64,000 bases of DNA, taken from NCBI GenBank assembly GCA_014281115.1, contig JACONQ010000011.1, positions 1,922,001-1,986,000 of the forward strand, in the 5' to 3' direction. Shown one piece after another: positions 20,823 to 31,132 of this stretch. Positions within the stretch are counted from its first letter, which is position 1. Each line of letters begins with the position of its first letter. This DNA is from Laburnicola sp. R22_1 (lineage: Eukaryota > Ascomycota > Dothideomycetes > Pleosporales > Didymosphaeriaceae). A program made the position numbers and the translations under genes. The notes beneath the pieces are model-generated. The model made no database searches. It was not told where the DNA came from and worked only from the letters and a program-made list of their open reading frames with translations.

Positions 20823-21614
20823 ATGAAGAACCTCGCTCTCATCATCAGCGCGCTCGCCGCGCACGCCTCCGCAGCCTGTACACGCGAGCAACTCACAGCC
20901 GCAACAGCCGACCTCTTCACCGTGCAATCCACCGGCAAAACCGCCAGCGCCACCTCCTTCGCCCCGACCATCAAATATACCGAGAACCGCAAGCCCGCCA
21001 ACCTAACCCAAGGCATCCTCTCGCAAGCCCTCGCAATCGCCCACAATCGCAGCCAACACGACGTTCCCCAATGCGCCGCCTTCTCCGAATTCATCGTCAC
21101 CACGGCTGCAAAGCCCTACGTCATTGCGACACAGCTGCGTCTTGATAACGCAACGAACAAAGTCAGTCAGATCGATAACATCGTCACCACCAAAGGTGAC
21201 TGGCTGTTCAACGTGACCGGAACGTACTACTGGGCCTCGCGCGAGAACTGGTCCCAGATTCCCGCAGACAAGCGCGACACGCGTGAGGTTATCAAAGCGG
21301 CCGCAGATGCCTACTGTGATCTCTTCAACGACAAGAGCGTAAAGGTGCCTTGGGGGCAGCCGTGCGCTCGTTTGGAGGGAGGCGCGTACACGGGGAAAGG
21401 CCAGCCAAGCGACCGTTGTGATGTCGGTGTTCCTAGCGGTGTTAATTTGGCTAATCGACAGTATGTTATTGATGAGGAGTATGGTACTGTCGACATTCAG
21501 ATGGACTTTGGTGGCACTGGGGGACTGCCGGATAGTCATGAGTTTAGGGTTGAGAGCGGGAAGCTGAGATACGTGCATACGTTGTCGTCTTGTGGTGGGA
21601 AGTCGTGCATGTAA
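20823..21614 (+). CDS. Secreted DUF8021-type protein
   Basis: A single exon gives 263 residues. The start at 20823 is chosen over an upstream in-frame ATG (20382) because it begins a clear signal peptide, MKNLALIISALAAHASA, with likely cleavage before ACTREQL. The mature part has Cys residues, N-glycosylation sites (NLT, NRS, NVT, NWS) and the conserved stretches VTTKGDWLFNVTGTYYWAS, IPADKRDTREVI, VPWGQPCARLEGGAYTG, CDVGVPSG and LPDSHEFRVESGKLRYVHTL of the DUF8021 family of fungal secreted proteins. The family has no established function; the fold is thought to be NTF2/SnoaL-like. It is exported and acts outside the cell or in the wall. A role in host interaction is possible, not shown. Confidence 0.85.
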   Translation: MKNLALIISALAAHASAACTREQLTAATADLFTVQSTGKTASATSFAPTIKYTENRKPANLTQGILSQALAIAHNRSQHDVPQCAAFSEFIVTTAAKPYVIATQLRLDNATNKVSQIDNIVTTKGDWLFNVTGTYYWASRENWSQIPADKRDTREVIKAAADAYCDLFNDKSVKVPWGQPCARLEGGAYTGKGQPSDRCDVGVPSGVNLANRQYVIDEEYGTVDIQMDFGGTGGLPDSHEFRVESGKLRYVHTLSSCGGKSCM

Positions 21615-22272
21615 ACAAGATCGGCAATTATCAGCTAGATCATGCAATGTTGGTTGGTTAACTTGAGCATGTGTTTGGCACAAGAAAGAACAATGCAAAC
21701 GACGCAGCTAAACGCGAATGAATGGAGACATCCAACATATACCTAGGCAATAGTTAGCTGGTATAAAGGAAAGCAGTAATAGTAAAAAAGAAAAGAACAA
21801 GTGTCCGCCTGGGCGTGGTGTGAGGCATGTGACCCACTTTCCGAGGAGCGTGCTCATGTCAATGATACCGCATGCCGTTAAGCCTAAAAGAACGAATGAT
21901 AAATGCAAAGACCAAGAACACTGCATTGATGATATACTACATCAGCAGAACACAGACCACACAACAAAAAGGCAAAGGCTTCTATACGTCAAGGAAATCT
22001 GAAGTCTCGTTCTTTTGAGCAAGATAGTTGTCACTGTACAAGTATTGAACACGCTCCCCACTGTCCCACTCTTCCCCACGTCCTCAAAATGCGCCACCTT
22101 GCTTTATGATTTCTTGTCCGGCTTAGGGAGATCGCGGGGGGCCTTGATTGGGGGGCTACTCAGTGGACCCTTAATCGGCGGGTTGTATACGAGTTTTCTG
22201 GACTTGAGCGGGGCCCACTTGTACCTGCGTGTCTGTTAGCTCCGTCTCGTGCTTATGTTTGATTCTGCATGC
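21615..22272. other. Intergenic region between convergent genes
   Basis: This holds the 3' regions of the DUF8021 gene (+) and cytochrome c1 (-). No coding frame is supported. Confidence 0.6.
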
Positions 22273-23440
22273 TCACCGCTTGACCCAGACGCTCAGCGCG
22301 AACAAGACACTGGTGACGGCAAGCACCTTCCAGCCCATCTTCTTGCGGTCGTCCATCTCCGGCTCAGCCGCCCAATTCAAGAATTCCGTCACGTCCTTGG
22401 CCATCTGCGAAGTCGAGGCCGGCGTCTCGTCCTCGTATTCGACCAAGTCATCGTAGAGCACGCGTGCCATCGCGATTCCGGTACCAGGGAAGTAGGGGTT
22501 GAAGTTCAGGCCCGCTGGGACGACGGCACCCGCCGGGGGTTCTTCGGGGTAGCCGGTGAGCAGGTTGAAAATGTAGTCGCAGCCACCGTGACGGGCTTTG
22601 ACCATGAGCGATAGATCCGGGGGTAGGGCTCCGTTGTTCGCAGCACGGGCAGCCTCGTCGTTCTTGTAGGGCGACGGCAGGTAGTCGGAGAGCTTTCCGG
22701 GGCGCTTTTCGATCTCGCCCTCGTCGTTCGGCTCGGTATCGTACTCGTTCTCCTCGGCAAGCGCCTTGGCCTCGTCGACCGTCATGACCTTCCCGACGAG
22801 GGAGCGGTACGGAATACGGGAGAGGGAGTGGCAGGAGGCGCAGACTTCGCGGTAGACCTGGAAACCACGACGTAGACTACAAAGTCCGTTAAGACAGTGC
22901 GTGAGCAGCTGGAAGAGGGGCACTTACGCCTGGCTGTCGAACGTCCTGTGCCATTTCGTGTGCTCCCAAGGGTACGGCGTGGGGTGGAGACTGCGGTGCG
23001 GATCCGTTAGCTCCACGTCGATGTGAAAACGTCCCGGCCAGCCATGGCCTGCACGTCGTCGGCCCGGGGCATCACTCACCCTTCTTCCGCCGGTGTCATT
23101 GCATCCACATCGCGGCTAGCGATGTTGGCGTACCAGGCGACAGTTCCGATGGCGAAGGCGGTGGCGCCGAGGGGGAGGGCGTTCGTCTTCCAGGACGAGG
23201 CCGCTTCCTCGGTTGTTGCGCTGTTCGTCGAGACGGGGCGCTGTGCCACCAATGCGTCAGCAAACACTCCAATGGGGGCGTGGGCAGCTCAGGGCATCGC
23301 GAGCTGGCCTGAGATGGATCCGGGGAGCTCGCGGGAGCTGTGGGCTGAGGCGGGCGTCGTACCGAAGCTGTTCTGCTGGTGGCATTGCGGGCTGCCGCGC
23401 CGACCGAGCGCGCCGAGCGTAGAGCCGATCGAGCCAACAT
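22273..23440 (-). CDS. CYT1: Cytochrome c1, mitochondrial (complex III)
   Basis: There are four exons, 23440-23363, 23240-23080, 22990-22928 and 22876-22273, with introns of 122, 89 and 51 bp, giving 301 residues. The N-terminus [20 protein letters not shown] is a basic mitochondrial presequence, followed by a hydrophobic sorting segment ([15 protein letters not shown]). [18 protein letters not shown] leads to [18 protein letters not shown], with the haem site CASCH at about 113-117. [11 protein letters not shown] supplies the axial Met. The C-terminal membrane anchor is [20 protein letters not shown]. It passes electrons from the Rieske protein to cytochrome c on the intermembrane-space side of the inner membrane. 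Each splice junction keeps the frame and rebuilds family-conserved sequence. A CCAAT box lies upstream. Confidence 0.95.
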
Positions 23441-23600
23441 GGTGAGTTGGAGCTGGCTCTCGGGCTGCGGAGAGGGGAGAGGGTCGGATGGGGTGCTGGC
23501 GGGAGTGGTGGTGGTGCGGGAGGTCGTCGGGCAAGAGGCTCCCTCGCAAGTTCTTGATCGCGCACTAGCCCCCATTAGTCACACAGTATCGCGAGCTCGC

Positions 23601-23606
23601 TGATTG
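23601..23606 (-). promoter_or_regulatory. CCAAT box upstream of CYT1
   Basis: On the minus strand the bases read GGCCAATCAGCG, about 160 bp before the cytochrome c1 ATG. The HAP/CCAAT-binding complex controls respiratory genes in fungi, CYT1 included in yeast, so this is a plausible site. Use is inferred. Confidence 0.5.
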
Positions 23607-23839
23607 GCCGCACACTGCAGTCCGGCCATGCATGATGCCATGCCCTCAACACTGCTCTGCTCTGTTGCATCATGTGCACTCTTCATCATCTCACAATTAC
23701 TACCTCGCAATGAACTGCGGTAGATATCATGAGCTTCTATGTGTGACGCAGACCCCAGTTGCCTCGCTCCTTCCCATAAACGGAGATACTCTCTTGCCCA
23801 AACGACGCTACATAGCACACTAGGCCAACGGCCCTTTCC

Positions 23840-25374
23840 TCAAAGCTCCCTGTCCGCAGCCTTCAACGGCTTCTCCTGGTCCGCCGACTTGTCCGCCGTA
23901 ACCTTCTTGTCGCCCTTCCACCCCATAGCCTCCAGGCGCTCCGTCAGAATCGGGTGTGAGTGGTGGAAGCTAGAGTAGAACCAATCCGCGTCCATGCTCG
24001 AAAGATTCTGAATCTGAAGCTTGATCAAAGAAGCACCAAGTTCCCCGGCATAGCCGAGCTTTACAGCAAACGCATCTGCAAGTCATTAGCTTTGTTCTGC
24101 GAGAGTGGACGGCACAACTAACCTGCTTCGTACTCCATGCTGCGAGTCCACACGTTGAGCAGAAGCTTGATGATAGAGTCCGTCGGCGAGAGGATCTCGT
24201 TGAAGAGGAGGAAGCCAATCATGACGGGTCGTTCCCTTTGGAAGCCAAAGTTGGCATAGAGAGATTTGTTGTTGATGAAAACAGAGAACAGCGCAAAGAT
24301 GTAGAACATGTGCGCTTGGCTGATGAACAGAAGCCTCGAGGTGTGGTTCATCTTCCAGTGCCCAAGTTCGTGCGCCAGGACCGCTTCGACCTCCTTTTCC
24401 GTGCTCTTCTCCAGGAGAGTGTCGTAGATGACGATCTTCTTCTTTCCAATCCATGGCAGACCCGTGAAGTAGGCATTGCTGTGAGCGCTGCGCTTGCTTC
24501 CATCAATGACCTGGAGCTCGCTGAGCGGGAACTTGAGCTTGGAGGCAAGAGCCTCGACAGATTCCTTGAGCTTTCCGGGCTTGAGCGGTTCGAGCTTGTT
24601 AAACATGGGCACAATGAGGATGGGATAGATGGTCATGGCGGAGATTTGAACGACAAGCATGAAGACCCAGAGGTAGTAGAAAAAGCTCTGTCCCGTCTTC
24701 TTGATGATGGCCAGGAAGGCGCTGCCAATCGGGATGCCAAATGCAATAGCGAGCGCCTGTCCCTTGAGCATGTCCGTAAGCCAAAGTTTGAGAGTCATCT
24801 TGTTGAAGCCGAACTTTTCTTCCAACACGAAGCTGTGATAGTATGAAAACGGCAGTCCAGCGACCATGTCGATCAACCCGAAGAGGTACACGAAGAGGAG
24901 CGACTGTGAGATCTCGCCCGAGAAGCGAGCGGGTGCATAGCGAGCGAGGATCGTACCGGCGACACCCCAGACGATTGGGTAGACATTGAAGTGGAGAACG
25001 GCGATGGACTTGAGCTGATTGAAGAGTCCAGACACGAAGCTGAACTTCGCCTTTGCGCGACCGTAGGCCTGCAACACGCGTCAGCCAGACGCGGGGTATC
25101 TGCTCAAAGGAAGACTGACCTGAGACTTGTCGAACGTGGACCTGTCGATTTCCTTTTCCAGAGCTTTTGGGACATTTTCCTTCTGCAGAACATGGTATTG
25201 ACGGAAGAGAAGCCAGTTCTCGAGGGCAAACTCGGCGAGAGAGAAGCCGATGACCAGCTTCTTCCAAGGAAACAGCGGCCTGTCGAGCCAACGGGCCAGG
25301 CGCTACACGAGGTTAGTATAGCTAATGGTGCGCAAAGGAGCGGTGCAGCTTGCCTGCAAGAAAGCCTGGATCAT
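23840..25374 (-). CDS. STE24: CAAX prenyl protease Ste24 (zinc metalloprotease)
   Basis: There are four exons, 25374-25354, 25302-25120, 25068-24123 and 24075-23840, giving 461 residues, a normal Ste24 length. The first intron is of the GC-AG type (GCAAGC donor; CTAAC branch point, TGTAG acceptor) and follows a seven-codon exon, MIQAFLQ. Several membrane segments span the N-terminal half. The zinc site is AVLAHELGHWKMNHTSR (HELGH about 301-305), with the third ligand in MEYEADAFAVKLG, which is made only after the last splice. FVLEEKFGFNKMT and SAHSNAYFTG are family signatures. The enzyme sits in the ER/inner nuclear membrane, removes the last three residues of farnesylated CAAX proteins such as a-type pheromone, and cuts pheromone precursors. 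Its neighbours are unrelated housekeeping or unknown genes. Confidence 0.94.
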
Positions 25375-25475
25375 GGTGGGCGCGATGGTGTGTCGAAGAG
25401 CAGATCCAACGCTCACCCACACGATGAGGACAGTTTATGTCGGCACTCGGACCTAACGCGCAGGTTCCACAGCAG

Positions 25476-25482
25476 CCAATCA
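25476..25482 (+). promoter_or_regulatory. CCAAT box in the divergent STE24 / LPRELR-gene promoter
   Basis: CCAATCA lies 100 bp upstream of the STE24 ATG, in the 440-bp divergent promoter region. The opposite gene has TATATA at 25725-25730, 87 bp before its ATG. Confidence 0.4.
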
Positions 25483-25816
25483 CAACACGGTGTCACGAGC
25501 TTCAGCCTTGCGACTGGAAAATGCTCCGAGTTGAAAAGCGTCGAGTCGCTGGGGAGCCGAGCCTTGAAGCCTAAGATCTTGGACGCATATTCCAGGGCAT
25601 TAGAGGAGCCCTCGAGTGTGACTCTCAGAGACCCAAAGTCAGTTTCCCTTTTACCAAGGTTGCCTATTTAGGCTAGAGTATTGTGTTAGTGCTTGCTTGG
25701 CATTACAGTCCCCTTCTCCCACGGTATATAGCAGCTGTCACTCTCGATTTCCGACTCATTTAACTCACTCACTAATCACAGGTGTGCCCAATCTTGTTGA
25801 TTCTACTGCGTCCGAC

Positions 25817-26881
25817 ATGGCATCTCAACCAGCAATCGACTCCCAAGTGCAGTGCAGCACTCGCTCAAATCAGTCGAACTTCATGTATCTACCACGGGAA
25901 CTACGCAATCTTGTGTATCACTTTCTCTGGAAAGACACGCCACGTTTCAGTACCGTCTTCGTTCCTGACAAGTTTTCTGCGCGTGGACGTTACTCTCGAC
26001 GCGGCTACAGTTATCATTGGTTCCTGGAACACAACTCCCCACGTTCCCCTGGGGACTTTGGGTTGTTTGGATTGTATGGCATTGGCGGTAGGACGAACAC
26101 CGAGGATGGCGCTCTGCATGAACAATACATGCTCGAGGAGAATCGGCAGAAAGGTGGAAGGTGGATTGAACCCATGTACATTGACAAGCCGATGCGACTT
26201 CAGGTTGTCTACGATGGTAGCGCCGTACCGATCAGCCACCGTTAACTACGAGGTCTTCCGATGTGGCTCACGGGTAGCAAAACTCTACTCAATGAGGGTC
26301 TCGAACAGTTGCGACTGCACATGACTCATGAGACAGGTGTCGCCTTTGCAGACTACCGTTGCTCCAGGCACTGGCATCAAACCTCGCCAGCTCTGTGTCC
26401 GTCCACCGCACAAACACTCGTCTTCAAAGGCTACTCTCTCCTATTTGTCGCTACGAAGACTCATCATGTGGCTTACCTTCATCATACGGCTGACTTCGAG
26501 CTGGCTCTTATCATGGAGAATTTCCGGGAACTGAAGAACTTGTCGTTTCGCGTCTCTTTTGGCGATCATTACTTTTGCCGCGATCGTGTGCCAAAGGATA
26601 TTGTTCTGCCCTGGAAGTTAGACCTCACCCGTCTACTCGACGGTAAGCTCCAGCTTTCGAAATTCGAGGTGGTTATCGAAGGCGTAGAGCACGTTGAACT
26701 TTCTCTACGCCAGAACGTTCTTCACAACCTCAAGCAAGATGCGTCCAAGGTTGCAAACGTCATAGTCCACGGGGACAAAGAGGCACAGTTGGTCTTCAGG
26801 GAACAGTGCGTCCAAGTCGAAGGAACAGACGACAGTCTGAGCTGGTCATTCGAGATCACCAAGTCGAAGCAGGGTCCTTAG
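25817..26881 (+). pseudogene. Hypothetical protein with N-terminal LPRELRN motif, frame broken by one stop
   Basis: The ATG at 25817 begins MASQPAIDSQVQ, and FMYLPRELRNLVYHFLWKD (about residues 23-41) resembles the F-box-like/2EXR start of many fungal proteins of unknown role. The frame runs to TAA at 26243-26245 and continues in the same frame to 26881, with normal-looking coding sequence on both sides (TGSKTLLNEGLEQLRLHM after the stop; about 354 codons in all). CAA to TAA by one C-to-T change at a CpA would explain the stop. I could not find an intron that removes it in frame. So it is a recent pseudogene, a truncated 142-residue protein, or a gene with stop readthrough. TATATA at 25725-25730 suggests a working promoter. 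Confidence 0.6.
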
Positions 26882-26898
26882 GTGAGGTTAACCCAGGG

Positions 26899-26942
26899 AG
26901 GTCAGAGGTCAGAGGTCAGAGGTCAGAGGTCAGAGGTCAGAG
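26899..26942. repeat. 7-bp tandem array, about 6 copies
   Basis: The unit GGTCAGA is repeated perfectly, starting about 17 bp after the stop codon of the upstream gene, so it would fall in its 3' untranslated region. Confidence 0.92.
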
Positions 26943-27347
26943 TTATGAATGGAAGTTTTGCTCTTGATGCGATACCACGACAGGTCTAAGGCCAACAACA
27001 AAACGTTGTGCACTGCGGGATCGACGAAATTTGGAAGCATTTGCAGCCTGACGGTGCAGTTACAGAAATTTGCACGATATGGTACACGATATGGAGCAAA
27101 CATAATATGGAGCAATGTCTAGCTTAGGGCAGTGGAACATGCAATTGGGTAATCACAACACATGATAAATAATCAAGGGCCAAGGGTCAAAATACAATCT
27201 AAGATCCAACTATCATACAACATGAACCCGCATTCCATAAACTCGTAAATAGGTAGTCATCATGCCCATACAAAACCAACTCGCTAATGCAGATCCAAAT
27301 CCCAAAGCACGACATCCTATCCCTCAAACCCCTTCCTTCCCCACTCC

Positions 27348-27545
27348 TCAATTATAAACCCCTTGGTAAGGCCTTCCCATCGGGCGTCCAGAAGGCGTTT
27401 CGTATCCCAGGCCTGAACCCCTGGACCGGCTGCGTCTTCTGCTGTCGCGGCTGGATCCGCGTCTCGAACACTCGTTTGAGATTTTTGTTGAGCGGCCGCC
27501 GTCGCGTTCGTTGCGACGTGCCATTTTTGATGATCCACAGCCCAT
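27348..27545 (-). CDS. Small basic protein with MGCGSS acylation signal (65 residues)
   Basis: The frame starts MGCGSSKMARRNERDGG: Gly2 fits N-myristoylation and Cys3 fits palmitoylation, the pattern of proteins held at the cytosolic face of membranes. The rest is rich in Arg and Ser (SRRGSSRDSRRRSRSRGSG) and ends GLGYETPSGRPMGRPYQGVY, with no stop inside and no known domain. The first strong ATG lies 120 bp after a TATAAAA (27667-27673, minus strand), with a C/T-rich leader before it. A longer overlapping frame on the same strand (up to 203 codons) runs into the neighbouring transposon and is likely a shadow. A Fot1-like element is inserted about 315 bp upstream. Function unknown; the acylation call rests on the N-terminus only. 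Confidence 0.5.
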   Translation of the reverse strand: MGCGSSKMARRNERDGGRSTKISNECSRRGSSRDSRRRSRSRGSGLGYETPSGRPMGRPYQGVYN

Positions 27546-27860
27546 GCTTGTGTGGCGTGTAGAGAGTTGGAGATCGAGTGTGTGGTGGTACGCAATATTT
27601 CAGAATGAGTCGAATGCGTGCCGTTGTCTCCAATTATTTGGTAATAAGTGGATAATTGCTTGGTGATTTTATACTCCAACAACGCAAGGCTTAGTGTTCT
27701 TATATACGGAGACACCACAGCCTGCTGTTCACGCCACAGCCACGAGAAAGCTGGTAAACAGTTTGACAAACAGCACATGACATGAGCCAATACAGGTACC
27801 AAGAGCATATCGCTTGGCCACCAATTACGATCGCTAAATAGAGAGGTTCTACCATGACTA

Positions 27861-29971
27861 ATCACCAAATGCACGACCCCACCAAATGCACGGTTTTGAA
27901 AAAATCCACGTAGTTTATCAACGCTCATAACTCCACCAATATTGACGCTATGGAGGCCGCGCTGACAGCAATCGAAAGCTTGCCAGCAGGCGAAAAGCCT
28001 AATTACACCAAAATTGCCAAATTATTTGGCGTTGAGCGATTAACTTTATCGCGGCGCGCGCGCGGGATCAATAAAAGCCACATAGAGAGGGCAAATGAGT
28101 AGAAATTTCTTAACACCACACAAGAAAAAGAGCTTGTAAACTACATATATAAGCTTAACAAGAGAGGCCTGCCTCCTACAAAGCAAATGATCCGAAATTT
28201 TGCAACAGAAATAGCCAGAAAAGAGCTAGGCAAAAACTGGGTTGAGCGCTTTATTGCCCGCAACAATATTGAGCTCATATCGCGATGGACTACTGGTATC
28301 GACGCCTGTCGCCACCGCGCTGATTCTGCTACCAAATACGCCTTATACTTTAAGCTTTTAGGCGACAAAATAACCTAGTACGATATCGACAGTCGCCATA
28401 TGTACAATATGGATGAAAAAGGGTTCCTTATTAGAGTGCTCACCAAGATGAAAAGAGTGTTCTCGCGGCAGCTGTATAAGCAGGGCCCTTACAAGCAAAT
28501 GCTCCAGGACAGTAATAGAGAGTGGGTAACAACAATTGCCTGTATTTGCGCCAACGGCACCTCGCTGACGCCAGCCTTGATTTATCAAGCTACTATGGGC
28601 AATATACAAGACTTATGGCTTTAAGATTTTGATCTGCAACACTACAAGGCCTTTTTGCGAGCTTATTAAGTGGGTGGACTAACAATAAGATTGGTTTGGC
28701 GTGGCTCAAACAAGTATTTGATCGCGAGACCAAGGAGAAAGCTTGTAGGGAGTACCGACTACTCATACTTAATGGGCATAGGTCTTATATTACTATGCAA
28801 TTTATCACATACTGCGACAATAACAAAATACTCCTTATAACCTTCCCGCCACACGCTACCCACACTCTCTAGCCTCTTAATATGGCGATGTTCAAGCCTC
28901 TAAGTACGGCGTATACAAGTGAGCTCTTAGAGTTTATGTACAACTGCTAGGGCCTCTCAGCAATTACCAAACGCGACTTTTATCGACTCTTTAACGCCTC
29001 CTGGCAAAGGGCCTTTTAAGAAACAATAATACTCAAAGCTTTTGAGTGTACTAGGTTGTCACCTTATAACCCAAACACTATACTTAAGAAGTTTATTGCA
29101 GAGCACGAGAGCCCTCCCTTAAGTCGGAGTAGCTCGTTAAACCTCTCTGATTCTGATTGGCGTAAAGTATGGCAAATACTGAAGGACATTGTTGCGGAGG
29201 ACCACGCTAAGGAGCGTAAACAGCTATCGCAAAGTTATCACAAGCTTGAGATTAAATATAGGATCCTTTAACACTAATATAATAGGCTTAAGCAAGCTTT
29301 TATTAACAAGAAGAGGCGCCGTTAACGTAGCAAGCCTCTCCTACTTAATAAACCTAATAATTGGCATGGCGGCGCTGTATTTTACTCACCTAGCAAAGTT
29401 TAGAGGGCCTGCGAGAGGCAGGAGCAAATTGAGACTAATAAAAAGCTTCAACAACAACAACTCTTAGAGGCTTAACACCAAAGGCTTCTCAAAAAGCAGG
29501 AGAAACAAGCTCTTAAAGAGGAGAGAGCTCACGTACGTTTGGCGGCGCGAGAACTGAAGGCGTAAGCAAAAGAGGCCAAGGCTGCTGAGCGAGCTGAAAA
29601 GCTACTCCAAAAGCAGCTCGAAAAGCAACTCAAAGGTGATATACAATTGTCTAAAAAGGGTAATTAACGGAGCCTTAACCCTTGTACACCAAAAAAACAA
29701 GCTCTTAAGAGACCTGAGGCTACTATTGTTGATCAAGAGCCCACTGGAGAGAGGGTGCCCTCACCCGCCAGAGCCACGCGCACCCGTACTGTACAGCTCC
29801 CATAGCGTTATCGCAAGTAATTTATCATTGCGCAATGGTTTTACATGCTCCTACAAGTGCTACTGCAAAAAATCTAGTGATTTTACTATATATTTGGCGT
29901 TGTATAGGTTTTGGAGTGTTGCCCTTGGTGGCGGCAAAAACGTGCATTTGGTGGGTCCGTGCATTTGGTGG
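27861..29971 (+). mobile_element. Fot1/pogo-type transposon (element 7)
   Basis: The ends carry two direct copies of CCAAATGCACG at the left (27,863-27,893) and, inverted, CGTGCATTTGGTGGGTCCG at the right (29,941-29,971). TA flanks it at 27859-27860 and 29972-29973. The left end differs from the right by an extra base or two at the very tip, so the exact left border could be 10 bp earlier. The length is 2.1 kb. It separates the gene island from the large AT-rich island and sits upstream of the MGCGSS gene. Confidence 0.83.
27941..29820 (+). pseudogene. Fot1/pogo-like transposase (element 7), RIP-degraded
   Basis: The expected ATG reads ATT at 27941, so the natural start is lost; an in-frame ATG follows at 27950. 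HTH_psq-like and CENP-B-type regions (GLPPTKQMIRNFATEIARKE) precede WTTGIDACRHRADSA, YNMDEKGFLIRVLTKMKRVF (28,400-28,460), LILNGHRSY and PLNMAMFKPL, where two catalytic Asp are read as Asn. A frameshift occurs near 28,650 and several TAG/TAA stops follow. The C-terminus is the coiled coil and the frame ends at 29818-29820. It is closest to elements 4 and 5. Confidence 0.85.
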
Positions 29972-30239
29972 TAAAATATGGTAGCCCTTTGTGGCGCTGG
30001 GCGAAGCAACCTCGGCATTAACGGAGTGGAAATTGCTTAGCTCTCCTCCTACCTAAAACTTAGCTAAAATTTAACTTTAATAGCGAATTTAATAGCTTTT
30101 TATATACTTAATTTTATTAGTATATATATATTTTTTTAACTAAAGGGTTTCTAATAAAAATATTATAATAATAGCAGTTATCTCTCCTACTATTATTACC
30201 ACAGAAAAGCGTTTTAAGATGTTAATAAAAAGAGGTGCG

Positions 30240-30890
30240 TGTTATAAGCGAGCTAATATTAGAAAAAGTTTTAAGCAAGTATAAGCATCTAGGGCACCTA
30301 AGTAGCTCTAAGTATACCTATACACACCTACGTACTAAATACGCTTAGAGCGCACTAGTAATACTATTTTTTTCTTAGTATACGTATATATAAGGTTGCG
30401 TAAAGATGCGCACCTATACTACTAGTGTACCTAGGGTAGCTAGGGCAGCTAGAATACCTTAAGTGCCTATGCTACTTATAAAATGCTAATTAATTAGCAA
30501 ATAAAGCTCTTTAATTAGTTAAAATTTAAAAAAGCTTAGTAATTTACTTAGTACGCTACTTAGTAAGCTTTAAAAAATTAGAATTTTTTTAAAGTATAAA
30601 GTTAAAGTCTTTTACTAGATAGTAATTACTCGTTAATAGAATAGTATTAATTACTAGCGTGTTATATAGAACTACTATCTAACCCTAAATTCTAGATTAT
30701 ATAGGTTTAAAAATAGAAACAATATAGTTTTATAATTATTTAAAAGAATTAGATTAGATAAAAATTAGTGGCTTAGCAAAGAACACTATTTTAAAAAGTT
30801 TAAACTTTAATAACTTTTTAACTACTTTATTATTATTATAACTTTTTTAAAAATTTATATAATAATTTATTAGTACTATATTTTTATATG
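30240..30890. repeat. Dispersed repeat, inverted copy of 13,500-14,480
   Basis: GTATAAGCATCTAGGGCACC near 30,280 and GCTAGTAATACTAT-like blocks match the first copy on the opposite strand. The copies are about 16 kb apart, on either side of the gene island. Confidence 0.65.
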
Positions 30891-31132
30891 GCGTTATTGT
30901 ATCTACCTAGGAGTAGAATAACAAAGGCTTTTATCTTAAATAATATAATATAAAAAGTAGAGCCCCCTGCTTAGTAATTAAAAAGAGTGTAAAAAAGATA
31001 ATTAAAAAAAAGCGCGTTTAAACTGCTAAGCGAGCTTAGTAGTCTTAGCGCACACAGCTCCTATATATAAAGTTAATTTATAAAAAGACCATAGTTAAAA
31101 CTTTAGAGGAGGAATAAAACTTAGGCGCAACA
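30888..31132. repeat. LTR-like element (same family as 13,690-13,925)
   Basis: It starts TATGGCGTTATTG, contains AGGAGTAGAATAACAAAGGC and AGCGAGCTTAGTAGTCTTAG, and ends near GGCGCAACA. It is collinear with the 13.7-kb copy over its whole length, which sets the unit at about 240 bp. Confidence 0.5.

Noticed and set aside
27317..27928. 203-codon minus-strand frame overlapping the MGCGSS gene
   Set aside because: Its start lies inside the terminal repeat of element 7, so it cannot be an old gene in that form; the shorter frame has a better start and promoter. Not fully excluded.
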